A stretch of DNA of 64,000 bases, taken from contig JOFO01000002.1 of assembly GCA_000721275.1 (NCBI GenBank), positions 124,001 to 188,000 of the forward strand. The letters are read 5' to 3'. Origin of the DNA: Microtetraspora glauca (GTDB lineage Bacteria > Actinomycetota > Actinomycetes > Streptomycetales > Streptomycetaceae). How positions within the stretch are numbered: the first letter of the stretch is position 1; each line of letters starts with the position of its first letter. The position numbers and the translations under genes were made by a program. The notes beneath the pieces were generated by a model. It ran no database searches, was not told the origin of the DNA, and worked only from the letters and a program-made list of their open reading frames with translations. Shown one piece after another: positions 41,718 to 53,141 of this stretch.

Positions 41718-42358
41718 CGGTGCGGGTGGTGGTGGCCGAGGACCAGGCGGCGGTACGGGCCGGTCTGGTGCTGATCCTGGGCAGTGCCCCGGACATCGAG
41801 GTCGTCGGGGAGGCGGAGGACGGGGAGCGGGCGGTGGAGCTGGCCCGGGAGCTGCGGCCGGACCTGGTGCTGATGGACGTGCAGATGCCCCGGATGGACG
41901 GGGTGACGGCGACCCGTCTGGTGGTGACGGAGGGGCTGGCGGACGTGCTGGTGCTGACCACCTTCGATCTGGACGAGTACGTCTTCGGGGCGCTGCGGGC
42001 GGGGGCGTCGGGCTTCCTGCTGAAGAACGCGGACGCGCGGGAGCTGGTCGAGGGGGTGCGGACGGTGGCGCGGGGCGAGGGGCTGATCGCGCCGGCGGTG
42101 ACGCGGCGGCTGATCGCCGAGTTCGCCGCGCCCACGCCGCCGGTACGGAGGGACCCGGAGGTGCTGGCGGGGCTGACGCCGCGCGAGCGCGAGGTGCTGG
42201 CGGCACTGGGGGCGGGGCTGTCGAACGCGGAGGTGGCGGTGCGGCTGGAGATGGCGGAGGCGACGGTGAAGACGCACGTCAGCAAGGTGCTGGGCAAGCT
42301 CGGGCTGCGCAGCAGGGTGCAAGCGGCGGTGCTGGCACGGGAGTTGGGGCTCCAGTAG
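41714..42358 (+). CDS. chiR: ChiR-like NarL/FixJ response regulator
   Basis: 214 aa, ATG 41714 overlapping the kinase stop. Receiver domain with VVVAEDQAAVRAGL at the start, phospho-acceptor Asp55 in LVLMDVQMPRMDG, and the Lys in GFLLKNA. The C-terminal LuxR-type HTH reads LTPREREVLAALGAGLSNAE and then MAEATVKTHVSKVLGKLGLR. It ends 123 bp before chiC. The expected target is the chiC promoter with its flanking direct repeats. Confidence 0.9.
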   Translation: MTVRVVVAEDQAAVRAGLVLILGSAPDIEVVGEAEDGERAVELARELRPDLVLMDVQMPRMDGVTATRLVVTEGLADVLVLTTFDLDEYVFGALRAGASGFLLKNADARELVEGVRTVARGEGLIAPAVTRRLIAEFAAPTPPVRRDPEVLAGLTPREREVLAALGAGLSNAEVAVRLEMAEATVKTHVSKVLGKLGLRSRVQAAVLARELGLQ

Positions 42359-42372
42359 AACGCCACCAACGT

Positions 42373-42405
42373 TGGTCTGGACCTCTTGACGATTGGTCCA
42401 GACCT
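42373..42405 (+). promoter_or_regulatory. Direct repeats around the chiC -35 box
   Basis: TGGTCTGGACCT (42373-42384) and TGGTCCAGACCT (42394-42405) are near-identical 12-bp sites 21 bp apart. They flank TTGACG and match the known Streptomyces chitinase promoter repeats and the DasR-like dre half pattern. They mediate chitin induction and glucose repression in relatives. Confidence 0.88.
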
Positions 42406-42414
42406 TCCTACGCT
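42386..42414 (+). promoter_or_regulatory. chiC promoter, -35 TTGACG and -10 TACGCT
   Basis: TTGACG (42386-42391) and TACGCT (42409-42414) are separated by 17 bp, a good HrdB-type promoter, about 67 nt upstream of the chitinase start. Confidence 0.8.
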
Positions 42415-42481
42415 CGCGGGGCGCGCGCAACTCTCCCACGGACCACCCCCACCCCGAACGTCCGCAACTTGAGGAGCACCG

Positions 42482-44329
42482 TTGAGCACTCAAGCACCGA
42501 CGCGCCGAAGAGGACTCAAGGCGAAGGCCGCCGCCGGCCTCACCGCCCTGACCCTTCCGCTGGCCGCCATGGTCGGCCTCGCCACCCCCGCGGAGGCGGC
42601 CACCTCGGTCACCGCCACCTACACCAAGACCCAGGACTGGGGCACCGGATTCGGTGCCAGCTGGACCATCAAGAACACCGGCACCACCACCATCTCCGCG
42701 TGGAACCTGGAGTGGGACTACCCCTCCGGCACCAAGGTCACCTCCGCGTGGGACGCCACCGTCACCAACAGCGGCGACCACTGGACCGCCAAGAACGTCT
42801 CCTGGAACGGCACCCTGGCGCCCGGCGCCTCCGTCTCCTTCGGCTACAACGGCTCCGGCTCCGGCGCCCCCAGCGGCTGCAAGATCAACGGCGCCTCCTG
42901 CGACGGCACCCAGCAGCCCGGCGACACCCCGCCGTCGGCCCCCGGCACCCCCACCGCCTCGAACGTCACCGACACCTCGGCGAAGCTCAGCTGGGGCGCC
43001 GCCACCGACGACAAGGGCGTCAAGAACTACGACGTCCTCCGCAACGGCACCAAGGTCACCACGACCACCGCCCTGAGCTACACCGACACCGGCCTCACCG
43101 CCGGCACCGACTACAGCTACACCGTCGTCGCCCGCGACACCGCCGACCAGACCGGCCCCGCCGCCGGCCCGGTCGCCGTCCGCACCACCGGCGGCGACGG
43201 CGGCCAGCCGAACCCGAACACGGTCAAGATGGGCTACTTCACCAACTGGGGCGTCTACGGCCGCAACTACCACGTGAAGAACATCGTGACCTCGGGCTCC
43301 GCGTCCAAGATCACCCACATCAACTACGCCTTCGGCAACGTCCAGGGCGGCAAGTGCACCATCGGCGACGCCTACGCCGACTACGACAAGGCCTACACCG
43401 CCGACCAGTCCGTCGACGGCGTCGCCGACACCTGGGACCAGCCGCTGCGCGGCAACTTCAACCAGCTGCGCAAGCTGAAGAAGGCGTACCCGCACATCAA
43501 GATCCTCTGGTCCTTCGGCGGCTGGACCTGGTCCGGCGGCTTCGGCCAGGCCGTGCAGAACCCGGCCGCCTTCGCCCAGTCCTGCTACGACCTGGTCGAG
43601 GACCCGCGCTGGGCCGACGTCTTCGACGGCATCGACCTGGACTGGGAGTACCCGAACGCCTGCGGCCTCACCTGTGACACCAGCGGCCCCGCGTCCTTCA
43701 AGACCATGATGCAGGCCATGCGCGCCAAGTTCGGCCCGAACAACCTGGTCACCGCGGCCGTCACGGCCGACGCCTCCGCCGGCGGCAAGATCGACGCCGC
43801 CGACTACGGCGGCGCCGCGCCGTACTACGACTGGCTGAACGTGATGACGTACGACTTCTTCGGCGCCTGGGCGGCGAAGGGCCCGACGGCCCCGCACTCC
43901 CCGCTGACCTCGTACGCCGGCATCCCGCAGGCGGGCTTCAACTCCGCCGAGGCGATCGCCAAGTTCAAGGCCAAGGGCGTCCCGGCGAACAAGCTGCTGC
44001 TCGGCATCGGCTTCTACGGCCGCGGCTGGACCGGCGTCACCCAGTCCGCCCCCGGCGGCACGGCCACCGGCCCGGCCCAGGGCACGTACGAGCAGGGCAT
44101 CGAGGACTACAAGGTCCTCAAGACCTCCTGCCCGTCCAACGGCACCGTCGCCGGCACCGCCTACGCCCACTGCGGCACCAACTGGTGGAGCTACGACACC
44201 CCCGCCACCGTCACCTCCAAGATGGGCTGGGCAAAGAACCAGGGCCTCGGCGGAGCGTTCTTCTGGGAGTTCAGCGGTGACACCAGCAACGGCGAGCTGG
44301 TCTCCGCGATCAATGGCGGCCTGAGCTAG
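42482..44329 (+). CDS. chiC: Secreted GH18 chitinase with CBM2 and FnIII
   Basis: 615 aa starting at TTG 42482, supported by GAGGAG 5 nt upstream and a signal peptide beginning at once (cleavage after PAEA, ~39). Domains in order: a CBM2-type chitin/cellulose-binding module (~40-148), a fibronectin type III domain (~155-235), and GH18 (~245-612) with the DGIDLDWEYP motif and catalytic Glu389. It hydrolyses chitin outside the cell and feeds GlcNAc to the organism. Located just after chiS-chiR and controlled by the direct-repeat promoter. Confidence 0.95.
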   Translation: MSTQAPTRRRGLKAKAAAGLTALTLPLAAMVGLATPAEAATSVTATYTKTQDWGTGFGASWTIKNTGTTTISAWNLEWDYPSGTKVTSAWDATVTNSGDHWTAKNVSWNGTLAPGASVSFGYNGSGSGAPSGCKINGASCDGTQQPGDTPPSAPGTPTASNVTDTSAKLSWGAATDDKGVKNYDVLRNGTKVTTTTALSYTDTGLTAGTDYSYTVVARDTADQTGPAAGPVAVRTTGGDGGQPNPNTVKMGYFTNWGVYGRNYHVKNIVTSGSASKITHINYAFGNVQGGKCTIGDAYADYDKAYTADQSVDGVADTWDQPLRGNFNQLRKLKKAYPHIKILWSFGGWTWSGGFGQAVQNPAAFAQSCYDLVEDPRWADVFDGIDLDWEYPNACGLTCDTSGPASFKTMMQAMRAKFGPNNLVTAAVTADASAGGKIDAADYGGAAPYYDWLNVMTYDFFGAWAAKGPTAPHSPLTSYAGIPQAGFNSAEAIAKFKAKGVPANKLLLGIGFYGRGWTGVTQSAPGGTATGPAQGTYEQGIEDYKVLKTSCPSNGTVAGTAYAHCGTNWWSYDTPATVTSKMGWAKNQGLGGAFFWEFSGDTSNGELVSAINGGLS

Positions 44330-44346
44330 CGGACGCCGGTACGACG

Positions 44347-44381
44347 AAGCGGGGGACGGTGCAGCACACCGTCCCCCGCTT
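44347..44381 (+). terminator. chiC terminator
   Basis: Perfect 15-bp stem (44347-44361 with 44367-44381), loop CAGCA, 18 bp past the chiC stop. It also faces the convergent DUF2550 gene. Confidence 0.88.
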
Positions 44382-44399
44382 CCGTACGCACGCGCACGG

Positions 44400-44846
44400 C
44401 TACGCCACGTTCACCCTCTGGCCGGGCGGCGCCGCCTCCAGCCAGGCCATGAAACCGGTCCGGGCGTCCTCGCTCATCGCGAGCTCCAGCCGGACGCCGT
44501 TGTACATGCAGGGCTGGATCACCGAGTCCGAGAGCAGCGCCAGCTCCTCCTCGCCCTCCGGCATCCGGCGCTCCAGCGCCACGATCGCCGACCGCTCCAG
44601 GAACCGGCGCGGCCGGGGCGCGTACGAGAAGACCCGGAACCACGCGATCTCGTCACCGCTGTACCGGGCCACGCCGTACACCCAGCCCTTGCCGGACAGG
44701 TCCGGCTCCTCCGGGACGTCCCAGCGCAGCGAACAGTCGAAGGTGCCGCCGGCCCGCTGGATCAGCCTGCGGCGCAGTCCGAAGACGAAGAGCCCGATCA
44801 CCAGCAGTGCGACGACCAGCCCGCAGACAAACAGCGCGAGGAACAT
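44400..44846 (-). CDS. DUF2550 membrane protein
   Basis: 148 aa from ATG 44846; GTG 44852 is in frame but only 3 nt from AGGAGG, whereas the ATG spacing is 9 nt. One N-terminal membrane helix (FLALFVCGLVVALLVIGLFV) is followed by RRRLIQRAGGTFDCSLRW and a small beta-rich cytoplasmic domain ending AWLEAAPPGQRVNVA, the DUF2550 pattern. It is conserved next to atpC in actinobacteria. Its role is unknown. Confidence 0.87.
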   Translation of the reverse strand: MFLALFVCGLVVALLVIGLFVFGLRRRLIQRAGGTFDCSLRWDVPEEPDLSGKGWVYGVARYSGDEIAWFRVFSYAPRPRRFLERSAIVALERRMPEGEEELALLSDSVIQPCMYNGVRLELAMSEDARTGFMAWLEAAPPGQRVNVA

Positions 44847-44920
44847 CTTCACCGACCTCCTCGCTGCGTCCCGTGACCGGCGCCGCCGGCCCCACCGAAT
44901 ACGACCTGCATCTGCATCGC

Positions 44921-44967
44921 CTCAGCCGCGGCACGGTCTGGAACATTCCAGCCGTGCCGCGGCTGAG
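44921..44967 (-). terminator. Large hairpin after atpC
   Basis: 16-bp outer stem (44921-44936 with 44952-44967) plus an inner 6-bp stem CTGGAA/TTCCAG. It closes the atp operon 29 bp past the atpC stop. Confidence 0.85.
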
Positions 44968-44995
44968 GGCACTACTCTCTTCGGTCGCCGGTCCG

Positions 44996-45370
44996 CTAGC
45001 GGACGGCCACCGCGCGCAGCCGGACCTCGGCGCGCCGCTCGGCGGCGGCGTCCTCCTCCGACTTCGCACGCTCCAGCGCGCGCTCGGCGCGCTGGGCGTC
45101 GATCTCGTCCGCAAGCTCGGCGATCTCCGCCAGCAGCGACAGCTTGTCGTCCGCGAAGGAGATGAAACCGCCGTGGACGGCGGCCACGACGGTGGCGCCC
45201 TCGCTCGTGCGGATGGTCACCGGGCCCGACTCCAGCACACCGAGAAGCGGCTGGTGACCGGGCATGACGCCGATGTCGCCGGAGGTGGTACGCGCGATGA
45301 CCAGGGTGGCCTCGCCGGACCAGACACTCCGGTCCGCGGCGACCAGCTCGACGTGCAGCTCAGCAGCCAA
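44996..45370 (-). CDS. atpC: F1Fo ATP synthase epsilon subunit
   Basis: 124 aa from TTG 45370 with GAGGAG 8 nt upstream; upstream residues in the open frame are not conserved. N-terminal beta-sandwich: AAELHVELVAADRSVWSGEA, ARTTSGDIGVMPGHQPLLGV, HGGFISFADDKLSLLAE. The C-terminal helical hairpin (ELADEIDAQRAERALERAKS) is the inhibitory part. It completes the atpIBEFHAGDC operon, 198 bp after atpD, the largest gap between F1 genes. Confidence 0.94.
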   Translation of the reverse strand: MAAELHVELVAADRSVWSGEATLVIARTTSGDIGVMPGHQPLLGVLESGPVTIRTSEGATVVAAVHGGFISFADDKLSLLAEIAELADEIDAQRAERALERAKSEEDAAAERRAEVRLRAVAVR

Positions 45371-45390
45371 GGGTGGGCTCCTCGGTTCAC

Positions 45391-45549
45391 CACCCGGCGG
45401 TGCCGCCGGGTGTTGGGTCAAAGTCTAGTGGGGCGTCCGGCACCGAAGTGCCGGAGCCCGTCCCCGAGGGTGAATCCCGGGGATCCCGGGGTCGTCCCCC
45501 GGGGAATGCCGCTAGGGCGTGGGAGAGGGGCGGGAAGCGATCCCGCCCC
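45391..45549 (-). repeat. Three stem-loops in the atpD-atpC spacer
   Basis: CACCCGGCGG/CCGCCGGGTG (45391-45412), TCCGGCAC/GTGCCGGA (45436-45455) and GGGGCGGGA/TCCCGCCCC (45527-45549) are all perfect stems in a 198-bp spacer. They could lower atpC expression relative to atpD or protect mRNA ends. Confidence 0.6.
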
Positions 45550-45568
45550 CCTCGGGCGAGCACGGGGC

Positions 45569-47925
<2,357 letters not shown>

Positions 47926-47945
47926 GAGTCAGGTCCCTTCCGTCG

Positions 47946-49550
47946 TCACTTCGAGACGTTGACGGCGGCAGGAGCGGCAGCGTCCTCGCCGAGCAGCTTG
48001 CCGTCAGAGGTCTCGAACTGCTTCTTGAACTCCGCGATGGCGTCGGCCACGGCCGTCAGGGTGTCGTCCGACATCTTCTTGCCCTCGCGGATGGAGGTCA
48101 TGAGGCCGGAGTGGTTCTGGCGGAGGTACGCCAGCATCTCGGCCTCGAAGCGACGGATGTCCGCCACCGGGACGTCGTCCATCTTGCCGGTGGTGCCGGC
48201 CCAGACGGAGACGACCTGGTTCTCGGTCGGCATCGGCTGGTACTGAGCCTGCTTGAGCAGCTCGACCATGCGCTGACCGCGCTCCAGCTGCGCCTTCGAG
48301 GCCGCGTCCAGGTCGGAACCGAAGGCGGCGAACGCCTCGAGCTCACGGAACTGGGCGAGGTCCACGCGGAGGCGGCCGGCGATCTGCTTCATGGCCGGGT
48401 GCTGGGCGGAGCCACCGACGCGGGAGACCGAGATACCGACGTTCAGGGCCGGGCGCTGGCCGGCGTTGAACAGGTCGGACTCCAGGAAGCACTGGCCGTC
48501 GGTGATGGAGATGACGTTGGTCGGGATGAACGCCGAGACGTCGTTGGCCTTGGTCTCGACGATCGGCAGACCGGTCATCGAGCCGGCGCCCAGCTCGTCC
48601 GAGAGCTTCGCGCAGCGCTCCAGCAGGCGGGAGTGCAGGTAGAAGACGTCACCCGGGTAGGCCTCGCGGCCCGGCGGGCGGCGCAGCAGCAGGGACACGG
48701 CGCGGTAGGCGTCGGCCTGCTTCGACAGGTCGTCGAAGACGATCAGGACGTGCTTGCCCTGGTACATCCAGTGCTGGCCGATGGCCGAGCCGGTGTACGG
48801 GGCGAGGTACTTGAAGCCGGCCGGGTCGGACGCCGGGGCGGCGACGATCGTCGTGTACTCGAGCGCGCCGGCCTCCTCCAGGGCGCCGCGCACGGACGCG
48901 ATGGTGGAGCCCTTCTGGCCGACGGCGACGTAGATGCAGCGGACCTGCTTGTTCACGTCGCCCGAGCGCCAGTTGTCGCGCTGGTTGATGATCGTGTCGA
49001 CGGCCAGGGCGGTCTTGCCGGTCTGGCGGTCGCCGATGATCAGCTGTCGCTGACCGCGGCCGACCGGAGTCATGGCGTCGACGGCCTTGTAGCCGGTCTC
49101 CATGGGCTCGTGGACCGACTTACGGGCCATGACGCCCGGGGCCTGCAGCTCGAGGGCGCGGCGGCCCTCGGTGGCGATCTCGCCGAGACCGTCGATCGGG
49201 TTGCCGAGCGGGTCGACGACGCGACCCAGGTATCCCTCGCCGACGCCGACGGAGAGGACCTCGCCGGTGCGCTGCACCGACTGCCCCTCCTCGATGCCGC
49301 TGAACTCGCCGAGGACGATCGCGCCGATCTCGCGCTCTTCGAGGTTCAGCGCGAGGCCGAGGGTGCCGTCCTCGAACTTCAGCAGCTCGTTCGCCATGGC
49401 CGAGGGAAGACCCTCGACCTTCGCGATGCCGTCGCCGGCCAGGCTGACCGTGCCGACCTCCTCGCGCGAGGCCGCGTCCGGCTGGTACGACTGGACGAAG
49501 GTCTCCAGTGCGTCCCGGATCTCCTCCGGCCGGATCGTGAGCTCCGCCAT
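47946..49550 (-). CDS. atpA: F1Fo ATP synthase alpha subunit
   Basis: 534 aa from ATG 49550 ([18 protein letters not shown]) with AGGGAA upstream; the longer frame is not conserved. Walker [29 protein letters not shown], and the alpha/beta signature ([20 protein letters not shown]) are present. Non-catalytic nucleotide-binding partner of AtpD. Confidence 0.97.
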   Translation of the reverse strand: MAELTIRPEEIRDALETFVQSYQPDAASREEVGTVSLAGDGIAKVEGLPSAMANELLKFEDGTLGLALNLEEREIGAIVLGEFSGIEEGQSVQRTGEVLSVGVGEGYLGRVVDPLGNPIDGLGEIATEGRRALELQAPGVMARKSVHEPMETGYKAVDAMTPVGRGQRQLIIGDRQTGKTALAVDTIINQRDNWRSGDVNKQVRCIYVAVGQKGSTIASVRGALEEAGALEYTTIVAAPASDPAGFKYLAPYTGSAIGQHWMYQGKHVLIVFDDLSKQADAYRAVSLLLRRPPGREAYPGDVFYLHSRLLERCAKLSDELGAGSMTGLPIVETKANDVSAFIPTNVISITDGQCFLESDLFNAGQRPALNVGISVSRVGGSAQHPAMKQIAGRLRVDLAQFRELEAFAAFGSDLDAASKAQLERGQRMVELLKQAQYQPMPTENQVVSVWAGTTGKMDDVPVADIRRFEAEMLAYLRQNHSGLMTSIREGKKMSDDTLTAVADAIAEFKKQFETSDGKLLGEDAAAPAAVNVSK

Positions 49551-49687
49551 CTGGGTTCCCTGCTCTCCTTGTTGGGCCCGAAGTTTCTTAAGGGGTCTGG
49601 GGGCCGACCCCCAGGAATCTTCTGCAATCTCTGCACGGCCCAACCGGGCCGCTGTGATGCGTGTTGTGTTGCCGGCGGCTGCTGCCG

Positions 49688-50503
49688 TCAGCCGGCCAGC
49701 CGCCGCTTCGCCTCGCCGAGGCGCTCTGCGACCGTGCCGTCGATGACCTCGTCACCGACTCGCACCGAGATCCCGCCGAGGACCGCGGGGTCCACGTCCA
49801 GGTTCAGGTGCATCTCGCGGCCGTACAGCTTGGCGAGGACGCCACCGAGGCGCTGCTTCTGCTGGTCGGTCAGCGGGACCGCCGAGGTGACGACCGCGAC
49901 CATCCGGTCCCGGCGCGCCGCGGCGAGCTTGGACAGGGACTCGAGTCCCGCTTCCAGGCTACGTCCCCGGGGCTGGGTCACCAGACGGACGACCAGACGC
50001 TCGGTGGTGCGGTGGGCCTTTCCGCCGAGCAGGCTGCGGAGCAGCTCGCCCTTGGCGGTGGCCGTGGCGGTCTTGTCCGTCAGCGCCGAGCGGAGCTCGG
50101 TGCTGGAGGACACGATCCGGCCGAACCGGAACAGCTCGTCCTCGACGGAGTCGAGGGCGCCCGCCTTCTGGGCCGCGGTGAGGTCGGCGGTGTTCGCCAG
50201 CTCCTCGACCGAGTCGACCAGGTCGCGGGAGCGCGACCAGCGGGACCGGACCATGCCGGAGACCAGATCGACGGTCTCCCCGCCCACCTGACCGTTCAGG
50301 AGTCGCTGCGCGAGCTCGGCCTTGGCCTCACCCGCCTGCGCGGGGTCGGTCAGGACCCGGCGCAGCGACACCTCGCGGTCGAGCAGGGCGGTGACTGCGG
50401 CCAGCTCGTCCGCAAGCTTCGTCGCGTCGACCGAGGTGTTGTCGGTCAGCGCGTCGAGGGACTCGCGGGCGGCGGCCAGTGCCTCACGGCTCGCTCCGTT
50501 CAT
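49688..50503 (-). CDS. atpH: F1Fo ATP synthase delta subunit
   Basis: 271 aa, about 90 longer than the E. coli protein, which is normal for actinobacteria: an N-terminal extension carries an internal duplication of the helical domain. C-terminal [20 protein letters not shown] and [20 protein letters not shown] match the OSCP/delta family. Overlaps atpF by 4 nt. It links F1 to the peripheral stalk. Confidence 0.95.
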   Translation of the reverse strand: MNGASREALAAARESLDALTDNTSVDATKLADELAAVTALLDREVSLRRVLTDPAQAGEAKAELAQRLLNGQVGGETVDLVSGMVRSRWSRSRDLVDSVEELANTADLTAAQKAGALDSVEDELFRFGRIVSSSTELRSALTDKTATATAKGELLRSLLGGKAHRTTERLVVRLVTQPRGRSLEAGLESLSKLAAARRDRMVAVVTSAVPLTDQQKQRLGGVLAKLYGREMHLNLDVDPAVLGGISVRVGDEVIDGTVAERLGEAKRRLAG

Positions 50504-51045
50504 CGGACGGCCTCAGCCTTCTCCTCGAGCTCGTCGAGGAAGCGGTCGATCGTGCGGCTCTGGAGGGCGGTGTCCTGGAGGGACTCGCCGACCAGCTTGC
50601 CGGCCAGGTCGCTGGCGAGCTTGCCGACGTCCTGGCGCAGGGAGGCGGCCGCGGCCTTGCGGTCGGCCTCGATCTGCGTGTGGCCGGCGGCGATGATCTC
50701 CTCGCGCTGGCGCTGGCCCTCCGCCTTCATCTCCTGGATGATCGCGGTGCCCTGCTCCGTCGCCTCCTGGCGGAGACGCGCGGCCTCGTGGCGGGCCTCG
50801 GCAAGCTGTGCCTTGTACTGCTCCAGCACACTCTGAGCCTCGATCTGGGCCGACTCGGCCTTCTCGATGCCACCCTCGATGGCCTCGCGGCGCTCGACCA
50901 GAACCTTGTTGATGTTCGGGAGGAGCTTCTTGGCGAGGAAGCCGAAGACGATGACGAAGGCGATCAGGCCGATGACGAGCTCGTCAAGATGCGGGAGGAG
51001 GGGGGGCATGGGCTCCCCCTCGGCCGCAAGAAGCAGAGCGTTCAC
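50500..51045 (-). CDS. atpF: F1Fo ATP synthase b subunit
   Basis: 181 aa from GTG 51045 with AAGG upstream. One membrane helix (ELVIGLIAFVIVFGFLAKKL) is followed by a long amphipathic coiled coil (EAIEGGIEKAESAQIEAQSV onwards). It is the peripheral stator stalk. Translationally coupled to atpH. Confidence 0.95.
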   Translation of the reverse strand: MNALLLAAEGEPMPPLLPHLDELVIGLIAFVIVFGFLAKKLLPNINKVLVERREAIEGGIEKAESAQIEAQSVLEQYKAQLAEARHEAARLRQEATEQGTAIIQEMKAEGQRQREEIIAAGHTQIEADRKAAAASLRQDVGKLASDLAGKLVGESLQDTALQSRTIDRFLDELEEKAEAVR

Positions 51046-51089
51046 ATCAGTGCCTTCCGTGAAAATGTGGCTGTCGTCGTGAAGCAGGC

Positions 51090-51410
<321 letters not shown>

Positions 51411-52220
51411 TCAGTGGTGCTCGGAGAGCGCGCCCTGGACGTAGCTGCAGGCCAGGAGGACGAAGACGTACGCCTGGACGGCCTGGATGAAGAGCTCGAA
51501 GGCGGTCATCACGAGGACCATCACGAAGGACGTGCCCGCGTAGACGATGCCGATGCCGTTGAGCAGGTACCAGGAGGCCAGCGAGAACATCACGATCAGC
51601 AGGTGACCGGCGAACATGTTCGCGAACAGTCGGACCGCGTGCGTGAAGGGCCGGATGATCAGGTTCGAGAAGAACTCGAGGACGACGACCAGCGGCAGGA
51701 TCGGGCCGAGGGACTTGTCCCAGCCGACGATGTTCTTCCAGCCGCCGACGAAGCCGTGCTTCTTGAAGGTCAGCGACACCCAGAGGACGTAGACGATCAG
51801 CGCGAGGGCCGCCGGGAAGGCGATCAGCGAGGTGACCGGGAACTGGGCGAGCGGGATGATCGACCAGAGGTTCATCATCCAGACGAGGAAGAACATCGAC
51901 ACCATGAAGGGGACGTACTTCTCGCCGTCCTTCTTGCCGATGATCTCGTAGACGATGCCGCGGCGCACGAAGTCGTAACCGGCCTCGCCGATCATCTGCA
52001 TCTTGCCGGGGACCAGCTTCGGCTTGCGGAAGGCCGCCCAGAAGAAACCGACCACCACGACGGAGCTCAGCACCGCGAGCAGCATGGGCTTGGTCAGCTC
52101 GAAGCTGCCCCACGTCGCGATGGGCTCGTAGATGAACGTGTGCAGGCCCGGAGCCGGGAAGCCGCATCCGGTGAAGATGTGGCAATCCGGGTCGAAGGCA
52201 AGCGTCTGGTCAGCACTCAC
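51411..52220 (-). CDS. atpB: F1Fo ATP synthase a subunit
   Basis: 269 aa from GTG 52220 (VSADQTLAFDPDCHIF), which has GAAGGAG upstream; the open frame continues 12 codons further. Five to six membrane helices, with the essential Arg in THAVRLFANMFAGH. It forms the proton half-channels against the c ring. Confidence 0.95.
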   Translation of the reverse strand: MSADQTLAFDPDCHIFTGCGFPAPGLHTFIYEPIATWGSFELTKPMLLAVLSSVVVVGFFWAAFRKPKLVPGKMQMIGEAGYDFVRRGIVYEIIGKKDGEKYVPFMVSMFFLVWMMNLWSIIPLAQFPVTSLIAFPAALALIVYVLWVSLTFKKHGFVGGWKNIVGWDKSLGPILPLVVVLEFFSNLIIRPFTHAVRLFANMFAGHLLIVMFSLASWYLLNGIGIVYAGTSFVMVLVMTAFELFIQAVQAYVFVLLACSYVQGALSEHH

Positions 52221-52445
52221 CGCGGGCTCCTTCAGCGTGGCGCATAGGTACGGCAACCTCGTTGTGTCGGCGCGGCACGCAGCCGCGGGTCGGCACTGGA
52301 CTGGTCTTACGGATAAGGGGGCGGCGGTTCGGCATCGAGCCTCGCGCTGGGACAGGCGCCTCTTCGGATGCCCGCGCCCGCAGTGCCGCAGTTGGCACCG
52401 GACGATAGCAGGAAGCAGAACGCGTCTTTATACCGGCCCTACCCC

Positions 52446-52859
52446 TCACGGCTTTGAACCCGACTTCTCGGGCTCGACATACGCGATCTTGGCCTTCATG
52501 TAGGCACGGGCCTGGGCAGCCACCCACATCACGGTCGCCGCGAGCAGCGTGAAGGCGAAGGCCTTGAAGTCGAACACCGTGGTGCCCTTCAGCAAGGCCA
52601 GGAAGACGAAGAGAACCAGCAGCTGGGTCGTGTAGAGCAAGAGCCCCATGGCCTGGAACAGCTGCGGAAGCTTCTTTGCCGTCCGCTGGAGCACCAGCAT
52701 CCCGATGCCCATGAAGAGGATCACGACCAGGGTGCCGAGCACGGCGCCGATCGCCCCCTTCCCACCGGCGACGATCCCGCTGATGACCGTGGCGACGGCG
52801 CCGACGGCGGCAGTGGGTACGACGGCCGAGAGAAGAAGGCGTGCGTCGGTGGAAGGCAT
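52446..52859 (-). CDS. atpI: AtpI-like ATP synthase assembly protein
   Basis: 137 aa from ATG 52859 with GGAG 8 nt upstream. Four hydrophobic segments (LLLSAVVPTAAVGAVATVIS, GAIGAVLGTLVVILFMGIGM, MGLLLYTTQLLVLFVFLAL, FDFKAFAFTLLAATVMWVAA). Position at the head of the atp operon identifies it; AtpI helps assemble the c ring. A 225-bp spacer separates it from atpB. Confidence 0.88.
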   Translation of the reverse strand: MPSTDARLLLSAVVPTAAVGAVATVISGIVAGGKGAIGAVLGTLVVILFMGIGMLVLQRTAKKLPQLFQAMGLLLYTTQLLVLFVFLALLKGTTVFDFKAFAFTLLAATVMWVAAQARAYMKAKIAYVEPEKSGSKP

Positions 52860-52988
52860 GGCGGTGTCTCCGCATTGCTGGGGGGCGATGGTGTCGTCAG
52901 GGACGAGCGTATGCCCGGTCCGAGGTGGGTCTCGGGGCCAACAGACCGTCGCACTACGGTCTTTCGGCACTGTCGCCGGGTCTCGTGA

Positions 52989-53018
52989 ACCGTATCACAA
53001 ACTATTTGAATAGGTCTT
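52989..53018 (-). promoter_or_regulatory. Candidate atp operon promoter
   Basis: On the minus strand AAGACC (53013-53018) and TACGGT (52989-52994) are 18 bp apart in an AT-rich patch about 120-160 nt upstream of the atpI ATG. Only the -10 is a good match. Confidence 0.35.
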
Positions 53019-53117
53019 TACTCAGGGGTGTGCCAACTGTCACACATGAGGGCTACAACGCGCGGTTGTGCGGGACAGCGGGGCACCTTGTCTGGTAATG
53101 GGCGCCGCTGAGGCTTT

Positions 53118-53139
53118 CGGTGGCCGGCGCCGGCCACCG
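53118..53139 (-). terminator. Perfect palindrome after the WecA-like gene
   Basis: 22-bp palindrome with core GGTGGCCGGCGCCGGCCACC immediately past the stop of the WecA-like gene. No T-tract. It separates that gene from the atp operon. Confidence 0.7.
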
Positions 53140-53141
53140 CG

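Noticed and set aside
40907..44170. A 1087-codon minus-strand frame opposite chiS, chiR and chiC
   Set aside because: Low-complexity Gly/Val/Arg sequence without domains; the plus-strand genes are well-defined.
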